Shown: positions 35,787-45,029, counted from the stretch's first letter. The stretch: 64,000 nucleotides of DNA from CAWCAW01 sp963793645 (GCA_963793645.1 CAWCAW010000006.1:434001-498000); one strand, 5' to 3'. Made by a program: numbers and translations. Notes: generated by a model not told the origin, from the sequence alone.

Positions 35787-36236
35787 ATGGCTCATGCGCT
35801 GAATGAAGAGACTCCACATACCTTGGTCGAGCTCGGGCGCGAGGATTGTCTGGAGTTGCTCGCAACGGCCACGATCGGGAGAGTGGTGCTGAGCGTGCGC
35901 TGCATTCCCGTCGCTGTTCCAGTCAACCTTTCTGTGATCGATGGCGACGCGCTATTCACCACCGATGTTGGCTCCAAGCTTCGTGCTGCCATTCTGGGAC
36001 AAGTCATCAGCGTGGAGGCCGACGAGGTCGATGAGGTCGACCACACGGGCTGGAGCGTCTTGCTGACGGGAGTGGCTCAGATCGTCAGCGATCCCGAAAC
36101 GATCGAACGAACAAGGCTCTCACACCGGCCGTGGGCCCCTGGAGCCCACCCGTTCGTCGTAAGAGTCCCTTCCACGGTCATTTCTGGCCGTCGACTCGAG
36201 TGCAGCCGGCCCGCCGACGCCTCGACCCGGCTGTGA
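35787..36236 (+). CDS. PPOX-fold (pyridoxamine 5'-phosphate oxidase-like) protein 1
   Basis: A 149-residue split-barrel protein. LGREDCLELLATATIGRVVLSV and PVAVPVNLSVIDGDALFTTDVGSKL are typical of the flavin/F420-binding PPOX family, and WSVLLTGVAQIV and PWAPGAHPFVVRV form the C-terminal strands. Substrate is unknown; such proteins occur in DosR regulons. A second, clearly related paralogue lies at 41801. The stop overlaps the GTG start of the CBS gene. Confidence 0.82.
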   Translation: MAHALNEETPHTLVELGREDCLELLATATIGRVVLSVRCIPVAVPVNLSVIDGDALFTTDVGSKLRAAILGQVISVEADEVDEVDHTGWSVLLTGVAQIVSDPETIERTRLSHRPWAPGAHPFVVRVPSTVISGRRLECSRPADASTRL

Positions 36237-36634
36237 ACGATGACGAGGCGTGCCCCGAGCGGGTCCGACGAATTCCCGCGAGGGTGCCCGCAAGAGTTGC
36301 CCTGATGGCCAGCCTGCGGGTTGTGGCGCAATCGATTGTCGAGTCCGGGGTTTCCGCCGTCTTGGTCGAAAGTGACGCTGGTCCTGTGGGGATCGTGTCG
36401 GCAAGCGACGTCATTCAGGCTGTCGCCGGAGGCGCGGACCCCGACCTTGTCTGGGCCGGGGAGATCGCCCGTCCGGCTCCAAAGGTCGTCAGTTGTGAGC
36501 GAGACCCGACTCACTTGGGCACGGAGATGGCCGCCTACCATCTTGAGATCGTGGCCGTGATGGACGAAGGCGCCCCATTGGGTGTGGCAACTGCCTTAGA
36601 TGTCCTCGGTGCGGTGCTCCAAGGGCGGCAATGA
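36233..36634 (+). CDS. CBS-domain protein (Hrp1-like)
   Basis: A 133-residue protein made of a CBS pair: MASLRVVAQSIVESGVSAVLVESDAGPVGIVSASDVIQAV, then APKVVSCERDPTHLGTEMAAYHLEIVAVMDEGAPLGVATALDVLG. CBS pairs bind adenine nucleotides or related ligands. The GTG start at 36233 overlaps the TGA of the PPOX gene, indicating coupling. In M. tuberculosis a two-CBS protein, hypoxic response protein 1, is one of the strongest DosR targets, which fits this context. Confidence 0.82.
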   Translation: MNDDEACPERVRRIPARVPARVALMASLRVVAQSIVESGVSAVLVESDAGPVGIVSASDVIQAVAGGADPDLVWAGEIARPAPKVVSCERDPTHLGTEMAAYHLEIVAVMDEGAPLGVATALDVLGAVLQGRQ

Positions 36635-36707
36635 ACCACGGCCGGGTCGTGATGGGATACATCCGGAGTCGTCGGTCGCTACTGGTGAGTTGCTAGCCTT
36701 GCCACTC

Positions 36708-37850
36708 GTGCCGTTTCGACGCATCGCCGATCCGGAACGCCTCCACGCCCTTATTGAGGCGATGCTGCTCGTCGAGGTCGATGTCGACCTCCCAGGCGTG
36801 CTCCGTGACATCGCCCAGGTGGGGGCCGACTTGGTTGGAGCCCAATACGGCGCCCTCGGGGTGCTTGATGAGACGCACACGCGATTGGTCGACTTCATAG
36901 CGGTCGGCATCGACGCTGAGACTCGAGCTCGCATAGGTGGCCTTCCCGAAGGGCGTGGGATCCTCGGCGTGCTTATAAGGGATCCTGTCCCCTTGCGTCT
37001 GACTGCCCTTGGGGACCATGGTGACAGCGTCGGGTTCCCTCCGAACCACCCTCCGATGCGGTCGTTTCTTGGCGTACCGATTCTCATACGAGGAAACGTC
37101 TACGGCAATCTCTATCTGTGCGACAAACACGACGGAGCGCCTTTTACTGACGAAGACGAGGACATCGCCTTGGCCTTGGCAAAGGCGGCGGGCTTAGCGA
37201 TCGACAAGGCGCGGCTCTACGCCCGGATGCGCGAGCTCACCTTGGCCGAAGAGCGTGAGCGGATGGCGCGGAACCTGCACGACACTGTCATTCAACGACT
37301 CTTTGCCATCGGATTGGGCCTTCAGGGCACCGTCAGGCTCATCTCTTCGGAGGCCGGCAAAGAGCGGGTCGAGGAACTCATCAACGAGCTTGACGTCACA
37401 GTCCGACAGATTCGCACCACCATCTTCGCCATCAGTCGATCCCAGCGCAGCGCCAGCAACCAGGGTCTGCGGCGCGAGGTCCTCGATGTGGTGGACGAGG
37501 CCGCCGGACGCCTCGATCTCGACGTGCACATCGACTTTGAAGGACCTATCGACACCGCGGTGGGAGAGTCGGCCGCCGAGCACCTGCTGTTGAGCCTGCG
37601 AGAAGCCATCTCCAACATCGTTCGCCACGCAAATGCCAGCCACGCCGACGTCGAAGTGATCGTGGGCAACGATGGTCTTGTGCTGCGCGTGAAAGACGAT
37701 GGTGTGGGTATCGCCGTGGGCGATGGGAGCGGTGGTCGAGGACTTACCAACCTTAAAGAACGAGCCAAGCTCCTGGGCGGATCGTGTGACGTGCGCAGAC
37801 GCCCCGAAGGAGGCTCGGTAGTGGAGTGGTCGGCGCGTGATCTGGGATGA
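36708..37850 (+). CDS. devS: DevS/DosS-like GAF histidine kinase
   Basis: About 380 residues. One GAF domain (about 15-170) includes DIAQVGADLVGAQYGALGVLD, RGILGVLIRDPVPLRL and FLGVPILIRGNVYGNLYL. The HisKA_3 dimerisation helix has the phospho-acceptor in ERMARNLHDTVIQRLF, and the HATPase domain has EAISNIVRHANASHADV and GRGLTNLKERAKLLGG. Mycobacterial DevS has two GAF domains and heme in the first; here only one is present, so its ligand is uncertain. Start choice (GTG 36708) is uncertain; an ATG at 36600 would overlap the CBS gene. It is followed at once by its response regulator. Confidence 0.88.
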   Translation: MPFRRIADPERLHALIEAMLLVEVDVDLPGVLRDIAQVGADLVGAQYGALGVLDETHTRLVDFIAVGIDAETRARIGGLPEGRGILGVLIRDPVPLRLTALGDHGDSVGFPPNHPPMRSFLGVPILIRGNVYGNLYLCDKHDGAPFTDEDEDIALALAKAAGLAIDKARLYARMRELTLAEERERMARNLHDTVIQRLFAIGLGLQGTVRLISSEAGKERVEELINELDVTVRQIRTTIFAISRSQRSASNQGLRREVLDVVDEAAGRLDLDVHIDFEGPIDTAVGESAAEHLLLSLREAISNIVRHANASHADVEVIVGNDGLVLRVKDDGVGIAVGDGSGGRGLTNLKERAKLLGGSCDVRRRPEGGSVVEWSARDLG

Positions 37851-37865
37851 GCAGCGCGATCAGGG

Positions 37866-38186
37866 ATGGCTGACAGAACGATGATCACAAGAGTGTTCTT
37901 GCTCGATGACCACGAGATTGTTCGGCGAGGCCTGCGGGAGTTGTTCGACGCCGAAGATGACATGGAGGTGGTGGGCGAGGCATCCACCGCGCAGCAGGCG
38001 CTCGACCGAGTTCCCTCGACCCGACCCGATGTGGCCGTCCTCGACGTCCGGCTTCCGGACGGTAACGGCGTGGAAGTATGTCGGGAACTGATATCGCTCC
38101 ACTCGGATATCCGCTGTCTCATGCTGACGTCGTTCGCCGACGACGAAGCGCTGTTTTCGGCGATACTCGCGGGGGCCAGTGGTTAG
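37866..38186 (+). CDS. devR: DevR/DosR-like response regulator, receiver half ending at in-frame TAG
   Basis: NarL/FixJ-family receiver of 106 residues: acidic pair in FLLDDHEIVRRGL, phospho-acceptor Asp in VAVLDVRLPDGNGVEVC, Thr in LMLTSF. The frame ends at TAG (38184-38186) right after ILAGASG, where DosR-type proteins continue with Tyr (GASGYVxKD). The next codons, VLKDVRG, remain in the same frame, so a single TAC/TAT to TAG change separates the domains. Options are a sequencing error, a nonsense mutation, stop read-through, or a split regulator re-initiating at the GTG directly after the stop. It begins 15 bases after the kinase gene. Confidence 0.85.
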   Translation: MADRTMITRVFLLDDHEIVRRGLRELFDAEDDMEVVGEASTAQQALDRVPSTRPDVAVLDVRLPDGNGVEVCRELISLHSDIRCLMLTSFADDEALFSAILAGASG

Positions 38187-38528
38187 GTGCTCAAGGACGT
38201 GCGGGGCACGGACCTCGTCTCGGCTGTTCGCCAGGTCGCCGCCGGACAGTCGCTGATCGATGAAGCCATGCGGTCGAAGGTAACGACGCGCCTGAAGAAT
38301 GAAAAAGGCGAGGACCAATACTTCGCCAAGTTGTCGGCACGGGAGCGAGAGGTGCTCGATCGGATAGCGGAGGGAAAAACCAACCGGCAGATCGGTGAGG
38401 AATTGTTCCTGGCCGAGAAGACGATCAAGAACTACGTCTCGAGCGTGCTCATGAAGATGGGATTGACGAGTCGCACCGAGGCTGCCGTGTACGCAGTCAA
38501 GGCGGCAGAACACCGCCCACAGCGCTAG
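38187..38528 (+). CDS. devR: DevR/DosR-like response regulator, DNA-binding half
   Basis: Continues in the same frame after the TAG. It comprises the end of the receiver/linker (VLKDVRGTDLVSAVRQVAAGQ) and a LuxR-type HTH domain: LSAREREVLDRIAEGKTNRQIGEELFLAEKTIKNYVSSVLMKMG. EKTIKNYVS is close to the DosR recognition helix EKTVKNYVS, which supports DosR-like box specificity. A GTG at 38187 directly follows the stop and could act as a restart codon. On its own this fragment would bind DNA without phosphorylation control. Confidence 0.83.
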   Translation: MLKDVRGTDLVSAVRQVAAGQSLIDEAMRSKVTTRLKNEKGEDQYFAKLSAREREVLDRIAEGKTNRQIGEELFLAEKTIKNYVSSVLMKMGLTSRTEAAVYAVKAAEHRPQR

Positions 38529-38558
38529 GACATCGCGCTTCTTCTACGAGGCCCACCC

Positions 38559-39473
38559 ATGGCTACCGCTGCGATCGCCTCCTACGGCTTGTCCAAGCGC
38601 TACGGATCCGTCGATGCCCTAAGAGGACTTGACCTCAAGGTTGCCCCTGGCGAGATCATCGGCTATCTCGGGCCCAACGGAGCTGGAAAGACGACAACGA
38701 TCCGCCTTCTCTTGGGGCTAATCCGACCCACCTCGGGTCGCTCCGAGATCTTCGGTCTCGATTGCCAAAGTCAGGCGGTAAAAGCCCATCGACGTCTGGC
38801 ATACGTGCCCGGTGAGGCGACGCTATGGCCGTCGTTCACCGGCGCCGAGACCCTGCATCTTCTCGGCCGAGTTCAAGGCCACGCCGACCATGCGTATCGC
38901 GACGAACTCATCGCACGATTCGAGTTCGACCCATCCAAAAAGGTCCGCACCTACTCCAAGGGCAACCGCCAGAAGCTGATCCTGATCGCTGCGCTGATGG
39001 CTCGAGCCGATCTGCTCCTCCTCGACGAGCCCACAAGTGGGCTCGACCCGCTCATGGAGCAAGAGTTCCGGCGCTGCATCCGCGAAGCGTCCGAACGGGG
39101 TCAGACCGTGTTCTTGTCCTCGCACATCCTGAGCGAGGTCGAGGCACTGTGCGATCGAGTTGGCATCCTCCGTGATGGAAGCCTGGTGGAGCTGGGGGCT
39201 TTGTCTGATATGCGTCACCTGGCATCCCTCATCGTCGAAGTCACCTTTGAAGGCCGTATTCCCGATCTGTCCAGCGTTGCCGGCGTGAACTCGATCCAAC
39301 TCGATGGCCCAGTCGTGCGGTGCCACGTCCAAGGAGCAGTGGAACCGTTACTCAAGGTCCTCGCTGGGTTCAATGTCCGCGAGCTGCTCAGCCGTGAGCC
39401 CTCGCTCGAAGAGCTCTTCCTCGCCCACTACGGCGGGAGCAATAAAGACGGCACATCGCGCCGCACGCAGTGA
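38559..39473 (+). CDS. ABC transporter ATP-binding protein
   Basis: A 304-residue ATPase. Walker A is GPNGAGKTTT, the signature region is YSKGNRQKL, Walker B is LLLLDEPTSGLDPL and the H-loop is in VFLSSHILSEVEAL. The signature is SKGNR rather than LSGGQ, as is common in the ABC-2 drug-exporter subclass. Its permease starts 20 bases downstream. It begins 31 bases after devR and may be cotranscribed. Substrate is unknown. Confidence 0.92.
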   Translation: MATAAIASYGLSKRYGSVDALRGLDLKVAPGEIIGYLGPNGAGKTTTIRLLLGLIRPTSGRSEIFGLDCQSQAVKAHRRLAYVPGEATLWPSFTGAETLHLLGRVQGHADHAYRDELIARFEFDPSKKVRTYSKGNRQKLILIAALMARADLLLLDEPTSGLDPLMEQEFRRCIREASERGQTVFLSSHILSEVEALCDRVGILRDGSLVELGALSDMRHLASLIVEVTFEGRIPDLSSVAGVNSIQLDGPVVRCHVQGAVEPLLKVLAGFNVRELLSREPSLEELFLAHYGGSNKDGTSRRTQ

Positions 39474-39492
39474 CCGGCCGAAGGACGTGTTG

Positions 39493-41109
39493 ATGCGACG
39501 CGGCCGGTCGGCCCTTGGCATCGTCACTCGACAAACAGCAATCAAGGCGGTGCGTTCGGGAATGCTTTGGGGGTACGTCTTCGGCTTGTCGGTAGCATCC
39601 TCTGCCCTGGGATACGCCTCGAGCTACAAGACGCCCGCACAACGAGCGCACCTGGCAGCCTTGTTCGGATCCAACGCCGGGCTCAACGCCATCAACGGGC
39701 CCGCTCATGAGCTCCAAACTGTCGGCGGATTCACGGTATGGAAGTGCTTTGGCTTTCTGACCATCCTCGGTGCGGCATGGGGACTTCTGACCGCAACAAG
39801 GCTTCTGCGGGGCGAAGAGGAAGCAGGACGGTGGGAGCTACTTCTGGCCGGACCCGTAACGCGCCGAGGGGCAGCTACCCAAGGGTTAGTAGGTCTTGTC
39901 GCTGGTCTGACGTCGCTATGGATCGTCGTCGCCATCGTGACCATCGTGGTAGGACGCCTTGCGAAGGTGCACATTGGTGCCCAGTCCGCGCTCTTCTTCG
40001 CTTTGGCACTGGTGTCCGGAGCAACCGTGTTCATGTTCGTTGGAGCCTTCGCCAGCCAGTTGGCTGCCACCCGCCGCCAGGCCGCCACCTACGCTGGTGC
40101 CGCACTCGGTGCGTGCTACGCGCTGCGGATGGTGGCCGATTCGGGTAGCGGGCTCGAGTGGCTGCGCTGGGCAACACCGCTTGGCTGGATCGAGCAACTC
40201 CAGCCACTCACCGCTCCCGATCCGGGCGCGCTCGTGCCCATATTTGGGCTCGTGATCGTGCTAGCTGGGCTCACGATCCATCTGGCGGGCCAGCGCGACC
40301 TGGGCGGGAGTACCCTGCCCGACCGTTCCACCGCTCCACCCCACACGCGACTGCTTTCTGGGTCCGGGCGCCTTACTGTTCGCCTCCTACGGCCAGCAGT
40401 AACGGGATGGGCCGCAGCCATCGCCACCATGGCTTTGCTGCTCGGCTTTATCGCCAAAGAGGGTGGGAAAGCACTGTCGAGCTCTTCGAGTGTCGAACGC
40501 TTCGTAACGCACCTCGGTGCCAGTGGTGCCAGTGCTGATGCGTATCTCGGGGTTACCTTCCTCATTCTCGCGGTCTTGATCGGATCCATGGCGGCCAGTC
40601 AGGTTGCCGCCATCCGGTCCGAGGAGGCTGACGGTCGCCTGGATCACCTGCTCGTTCGATCAATCTCACGGTGGTCATGGCTGGCTGGGAGGTTGGTTGT
40701 GGCGGCCGTGGTGATCGCCGCGGCCGGGGCTCTGGCAGGAGTCTTCGCATGGTTCGGAGCTGCGACACAACACGCTGGTGTCAAGCTTACGAGTGTCGTT
40801 GTCGCCGGTCTCAATGTTGTCCCGCCTGCTCTGTGCATCGTCGGATTCGGTGTCCTGGTAATGGGCCTGTGGCCCCGAGCCACGTCTCTGGCCACATATG
40901 GCCTGCTTGGCTGGTCTTTGATCATCGAGCTCATCGGCGGAGTCGGCTCAGATCACTGGCTGCTCGATACGTCGGTGTTCCATCAGATGGCGGCCGCGCC
41001 CGCTGTGAACCCAAACTGGGCTTCCGCAGGAGTGATGGTCGCCATAGGTATCGCAACAGCCATCATCGGCGCGACTGTGTTCGCTCGAAGAGACTTGACG
41101 GGTACGTGA
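39493..41109 (+). CDS. ABC-2 type exporter permease
   Basis: A 538-residue membrane protein with about twelve hydrophobic segments arranged as two similar halves, as in the polyketide-antibiotic/tetronasin-type permeases. Each half carries the motif EEAGRWELLLAGPVTR or EEADGRLDHLLVRSISR, the coupling loop of this family. Start ATG 39493 follows AAGGA; the frame is open upstream within the ATPase gene. It pairs with the ATPase at 38559. The exported compound is unknown. Confidence 0.88.
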   Translation: MRRGRSALGIVTRQTAIKAVRSGMLWGYVFGLSVASSALGYASSYKTPAQRAHLAALFGSNAGLNAINGPAHELQTVGGFTVWKCFGFLTILGAAWGLLTATRLLRGEEEAGRWELLLAGPVTRRGAATQGLVGLVAGLTSLWIVVAIVTIVVGRLAKVHIGAQSALFFALALVSGATVFMFVGAFASQLAATRRQAATYAGAALGACYALRMVADSGSGLEWLRWATPLGWIEQLQPLTAPDPGALVPIFGLVIVLAGLTIHLAGQRDLGGSTLPDRSTAPPHTRLLSGSGRLTVRLLRPAVTGWAAAIATMALLLGFIAKEGGKALSSSSSVERFVTHLGASGASADAYLGVTFLILAVLIGSMAASQVAAIRSEEADGRLDHLLVRSISRWSWLAGRLVVAAVVIAAAGALAGVFAWFGAATQHAGVKLTSVVVAGLNVVPPALCIVGFGVLVMGLWPRATSLATYGLLGWSLIIELIGGVGSDHWLLDTSVFHQMAAAPAVNPNWASAGVMVAIGIATAIIGATVFARRDLTGT

Positions 41110-41157
41110 CGAGTGCGTTTGGCGGCGAGCGAGTGCCACGAGATCAAGAAGCACGAA

Positions 41158-41175
41158 CAGGACCAAGAGCCCTAG
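41158..41175. promoter_or_regulatory. DosR-like box 3
   Basis: CAGGACC-AAGA-GCCCTAG. It lies 111 bases before the universal stress protein gene and just after the permease stop. It may drive usp, PPOX protein 2 and the acyl-CoA synthetase. Confidence 0.5.
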
Positions 41176-41285
41176 CGGCGTGCCGTCGTTCGGGCCATCC
41201 TGAAATTGATGGCATTCGTGTCGGCGAGGTGAGAGACCACAGTCAGTCGATGAGCGTCTGATCGAGGCAAGAAGAGAGGGTCGAG

Positions 41286-41711
41286 ATGGGCAAGGTCGTC
41301 GTCGGAGTCGATGGTTCGGATTCGTCGCTCGAAGCGCTTCGCTGGGCCAAGAGCCAAGCCCGCATAACAGGTGCCTCGCTGGAAGTGGTTTCGGTGTGGG
41401 AGTACCCCATTCCTTCCGGGGCTTGGCCCCCCGCCGATTTCGATCCGGAGAGTGAAACGCGAGCAGCCCTGAAAAAGATCACCGATCGTGAGCTGGGCAT
41501 CGAACAAGGTATCGAGTTCCATCAAACTCTTGTTGAAGGTCATCCCGCCCATGTCCTGGTCCATGTTGCGGAGCAGGCAGATCTACTGGTGGTTGGAAGT
41601 CGAGGGCATGGTGCCTTCGTCGGCATGTTGCTGGGCTCGGTGAGCGAGTACTGCGCCTCACACGCGCGTTGTCCCGTCGTCGTCGTCCGTCAAGTAGCAC
41701 GGGGGAAGTGA
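41286..41711 (+). CDS. Universal stress protein (UspA family)
   Basis: A 141-residue single-domain Usp. VVGVDGSDSSLEALRWA is the N-terminal nucleotide-binding strand, and VVGSRGHGAFVGMLLGSVSE is the ATP-binding motif (G-x2-G-x9-G-S). ATP-binding Usps such as Rv2623 are DosR-regulated and influence growth arrest. The start ATG 41286 follows GAGAGGG-like sequence. It is the first gene of a probable three-gene unit. Confidence 0.93.
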   Translation: MGKVVVGVDGSDSSLEALRWAKSQARITGASLEVVSVWEYPIPSGAWPPADFDPESETRAALKKITDRELGIEQGIEFHQTLVEGHPAHVLVHVAEQADLLVVGSRGHGAFVGMLLGSVSEYCASHARCPVVVVRQVARGK

Positions 41712-41800
41712 CGAGCAACGGGGTTTGCCACGACAATGATGGACTAGAAAGAGAGAATCAGGTCGACACGCCAGGAGTGATGACAAGGGAGCAGAGACAC

Positions 41801-42211
41801 ATGACCAACGGTGCAAATCTGAGCGAGATGAGTCAGCAGGAGTGTCTCGATTTACTCGCCTCACATTCGGTTGGACGAGTTGCAGTCGTGCAGCGTGGCC
41901 GACCACTTATCTTTCCCGTGAACTATATCCTCGCCAACCGAACTGTTGCCTTTCGCACCGATCCTGGAACCAAACTCGACGCCGCCACACTCGGTCCAGT
42001 CGCATTTGAAATCGATGATACCGACACCCTTTATCGTGAGGGCTGGAGTGTTGTCGTTCAAGGATTCGGTCAAGAGCTAACCGACGCAATTGACAATTGG
42101 TCGGAAGCGGTGACGGCTCATCCACTCGAACCATGGGCGGCAGGGGCCAAGCGGCACTGGATTGGAATCTCGTCGCCAAAGTTCTCGGGACGCCGTATCG
42201 GGCCGACGTAG
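41801..42211 (+). CDS. PPOX-fold protein 2
   Basis: A 136-residue paralogue of the protein at 35787. MSQQECLDLLASHSVGRVAVVQ and PLIFPVNYILANRTVAFRTDPGTKL match the same blocks, as do WSVVVQGFGQEL and PWAAGAKRHWIGI. The role is probably flavin- or F420-linked redox or binding; the substrate is unknown. I chose the ATG at 41801, preceded by AAGGGAG; an ATG at 41780 is also possible. The acyl-CoA synthetase follows after 40 bases. Confidence 0.82.
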   Translation: MTNGANLSEMSQQECLDLLASHSVGRVAVVQRGRPLIFPVNYILANRTVAFRTDPGTKLDAATLGPVAFEIDDTDTLYREGWSVVVQGFGQELTDAIDNWSEAVTAHPLEPWAAGAKRHWIGISSPKFSGRRIGPT

Positions 42212-42251
42212 CCCAAGCACGAAGGCGTTCGAAAGCAGAAGAAACAAAGCA

Positions 42252-45029
42252 ATGGACCCTTCAGCCGCCAGGGGGCGGCCAACTGGAGAACACGGAGCTG
42301 ACGTCTTGCTTGCCGACGGCAGTACGGCCCATCTCCGTGCTATCAGCGCCGACGATGCGACTGCTCTCATCACGTTTCATCAGCGTCTTTCCTCGAAGTC
42401 CGTCATCCTTCGGTACTTTGGCCCACATCCCGTCCTCTCTGAGCGTGAGGCGGAGCATTTCGCGAACGTCGACGGTGTCGACCGGGTCGCACTCATCGGT
42501 GAGCGCAACGGCGAGATGATCGCCGTGGCTCGCTACGACCGTAGCCCGGGAAACGACGAGGCTGAGGTCGCATTCCTCGTTGAGGATAGTTTTCAGGGCA
42601 AAGGCCTAGGGTCGATCCTTCTTGAACACCTTGCCGTAATCGCGAGGGAACACGGCATTCGCCGATTCGTCGCCGATACCCTTGCCGAAAACCACCGCAT
42701 GCTTGGCGTATTGCGTGACTCGGGATTCTCCCGGCGTTACGAACGATCCTCTTCCGTGATAACGGTGGTGCTTGACATCACGCCGAGCCCCGAAGCACTG
42801 GCCGCCATCGATGAACGTGACCGTCGAGCTGTTGTCCACTCAATCGAGAAACTACTGAAACCTCAGTCAATAGCGGTGATTGGGGCGGCACGCGCCCGAA
42901 ACACCATTGGACATCAGTTGCTCCACAACCTTGTCTCAGGAGGCTTCGAGGGCCCGGTCTACCCCGTAAATCCAACAGCGACATCGATCGAGAGCATGCA
43001 GTGCTATCCGACGATTGAGGCGATCTCGACATCAGTCGACTTGGCGATCGTGGCCGTGCCCGCCGCGAAGGTGGCAGAAGTTGTCGAGGAGTGCGGGCGT
43101 AAGCGGGTTGGCGCGGTCGTCATCATCTCGGCGGGTTTCGCCGAAATGGGTCTGGAGGGAGCGACAAAACAACGAGAGGTGATTCGGCTGGCACACTCTT
43201 ACGGGATGCGCGTCGTCGGCCCAAATTGCTTCGGCGTCATAAACACCGATCCGGTGATCTCGATGAATGCCACATTCGCTCCGAGCCAGCCGGTGCGCGG
43301 ACCACTTGGGTTTGTGTCGCAGTCAGGGGGTCTCGGCATCGCGCTGCTGGGCGAGATTGCCAAGCGTGGACTCGGCATATCGAGCTTCGTCTCCACTGGC
43401 AACAAAGCAGACATTAGCGGGAATGATCTCCTGCGCTTCTGGGAACAAGATACCGACACGCGGGTCGTCCTCATGTACCTCGAGTCCTTTGGCAATCCCC
43501 TGAAGTTCAGCCGCATCGCCCAACAGCTCAGTCGCTCCAAGCCAATCGTGGCGGTAAAGAGCGGGAGAACGGCGGCCGGTGTTCGTGGGGCTCAATCGCA
43601 CACCGCAGCGCTCGCTAGTCCAGAAGATGTCGTGGATGCCCTCTTTCGAAAGACAGGGGTCATTCGCGTCGACACGATCGAAGAACTCTTCGACGTGTCA
43701 GAGGTGCTCGCGGCAGTCCCACTATTACCGAAAGGGAGCCGCGTAGGCATCATCACCAACGCCGGCGGCCCCGGTATCCTTGCCGCCGACGCCTGCGTCA
43801 GCCATGGGCTCGAGGTACCCGAACTCGGGCCAGCTACTCAGAGCGCACTCAGCGCCTTCTTGGACCCTGGCGCCGGCCGACGCAACCCAATCGACATGAT
43901 TGCCTCGGCGACGGCGGGGACCTACGGACGGACCATGCAGGCGCTCTTCGACGGAGATGACGTAGACGCGTTGCTGGTTGTCTTCACGCCGCCTCTCGTC
44001 ACCCGTGTCGACGACGTGGCTGCGGCAGTGATGTCGGCGATGGAGCAAGCGGAGCGATCTGGTCGTGCAAAGCCGGTCGTGGCTTGCTTCTTGGGTGCGC
44101 CCGAAGCACGATCGCTGCTCCGTTCCGACAGCATCACCGTGCCATGCTTTCCCTACCCGGAATCAGCGGCACGAGCGTTGGCCCATGTCGTTTCGTATTC
44201 CTCCTGGCTCGAGCGCCCCACAGAACCCGTGCCGGTGCTCACGAACATCAACACCGCGGTGGCTCGAAATGTCGTTGACGGCATCCATTTCCCATCAGAG
44301 TCGGGCTCGGATCTGCACGGCACAGAGGCCTTCGCCAGTGCACGATGGATTACTGGCGGCCATGCGCTCGGCATCCTCGACGCATATGGCATCCCAACTG
44401 TCCCTACGCAACAGGTGTCGAGCGGACAAGAAGCCGTCGAGGCGGCGCTTGGCATGGGGCTCCCCGTTGCATTGAAGGCGGTCGGATCGACCATCCTCCA
44501 TAAGAGCGATGTGGGAGGCGTGCGACTGTCGCTAAGCACACCTAACGAAGTCTCACAAGCGTACGACGACATGCACGGGCTGCTCCAAGAGGCGATGGAA
44601 GGGGCAATCGTTCAGAAGATGGTCTCGCCCGGCGTAGAAACGATCGCCGGATTGATACACGACCCCACCTTTGGTCCGTGTGTCCTTTTTGGGCTAGGAG
44701 GAACGGCGGTTGAAATACTGGATGATCACGCTATCTGTCTTGCTCCGATAACGGACCGCGATGCATTGGAGCTCATAATGTCGTTGCGCGGCACCGCATT
44801 ACTCACGGGATTCCGCGGGAGTTCCGCGGTAGACATCGGTTCACTGAAGGATGTGATCGTTCGTCTCGGACGCCTGGCCGAGGACTTCCCCGAGCTCGCC
44901 GAAGCTGATTGCAATCCTGTGATTGCAAGCGCCGACGGTGCGATCGTGGTCGATGCCCGAATTCGGGTCAACACCACTTCTCCTCACGATAGGAGCAACC
45001 TCCGTCATGTCTCTGGACGGCCGTCTTAG
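42252..45029 (+). CDS. GNAT acetyltransferase fused to ADP-forming acyl-CoA synthetase
   Basis: About 925 residues. The N-terminal GNAT domain (about 15-185) has LRAISADDATALITFHQRLS, VAFLVEDSFQGKGLGSILLEHL and LAENHRMLGVLRDSGF. A CoA-binding Rossmann domain follows (SIAVIGAARARNTIGHQLL), then succinyl-CoA-synthetase-like domains (GPNCFGVIN, GFVSQSGGLGIALL, ITNAGGPGILAADAC) and a C-terminal ATP-grasp domain (GLPVALKAVGSTILHKSDVGGVRL). The synthetase could make ATP from acyl-CoA or form acyl-CoA from acid plus ATP. The GNAT part, as in Pat/PatZ-type proteins, may acetylate lysines. GNAT-first domain order is the less common arrangement. Confidence 0.9.
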   Translation: MDPSAARGRPTGEHGADVLLADGSTAHLRAISADDATALITFHQRLSSKSVILRYFGPHPVLSEREAEHFANVDGVDRVALIGERNGEMIAVARYDRSPGNDEAEVAFLVEDSFQGKGLGSILLEHLAVIAREHGIRRFVADTLAENHRMLGVLRDSGFSRRYERSSSVITVVLDITPSPEALAAIDERDRRAVVHSIEKLLKPQSIAVIGAARARNTIGHQLLHNLVSGGFEGPVYPVNPTATSIESMQCYPTIEAISTSVDLAIVAVPAAKVAEVVEECGRKRVGAVVIISAGFAEMGLEGATKQREVIRLAHSYGMRVVGPNCFGVINTDPVISMNATFAPSQPVRGPLGFVSQSGGLGIALLGEIAKRGLGISSFVSTGNKADISGNDLLRFWEQDTDTRVVLMYLESFGNPLKFSRIAQQLSRSKPIVAVKSGRTAAGVRGAQSHTAALASPEDVVDALFRKTGVIRVDTIEELFDVSEVLAAVPLLPKGSRVGIITNAGGPGILAADACVSHGLEVPELGPATQSALSAFLDPGAGRRNPIDMIASATAGTYGRTMQALFDGDDVDALLVVFTPPLVTRVDDVAAAVMSAMEQAERSGRAKPVVACFLGAPEARSLLRSDSITVPCFPYPESAARALAHVVSYSSWLERPTEPVPVLTNINTAVARNVVDGIHFPSESGSDLHGTEAFASARWITGGHALGILDAYGIPTVPTQQVSSGQEAVEAALGMGLPVALKAVGSTILHKSDVGGVRLSLSTPNEVSQAYDDMHGLLQEAMEGAIVQKMVSPGVETIAGLIHDPTFGPCVLFGLGGTAVEILDDHAICLAPITDRDALELIMSLRGTALLTGFRGSSAVDIGSLKDVIVRLGRLAEDFPELAEADCNPVIASADGAIVVDARIRVNTTSPHDRSNLRHVSGRPS

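Noticed and set aside
38184..38186. TAG as pyrrolysine codon
   Set aside because: Response regulators do not use pyrrolysine, the site normally holds Tyr, and no pyl genes are seen.
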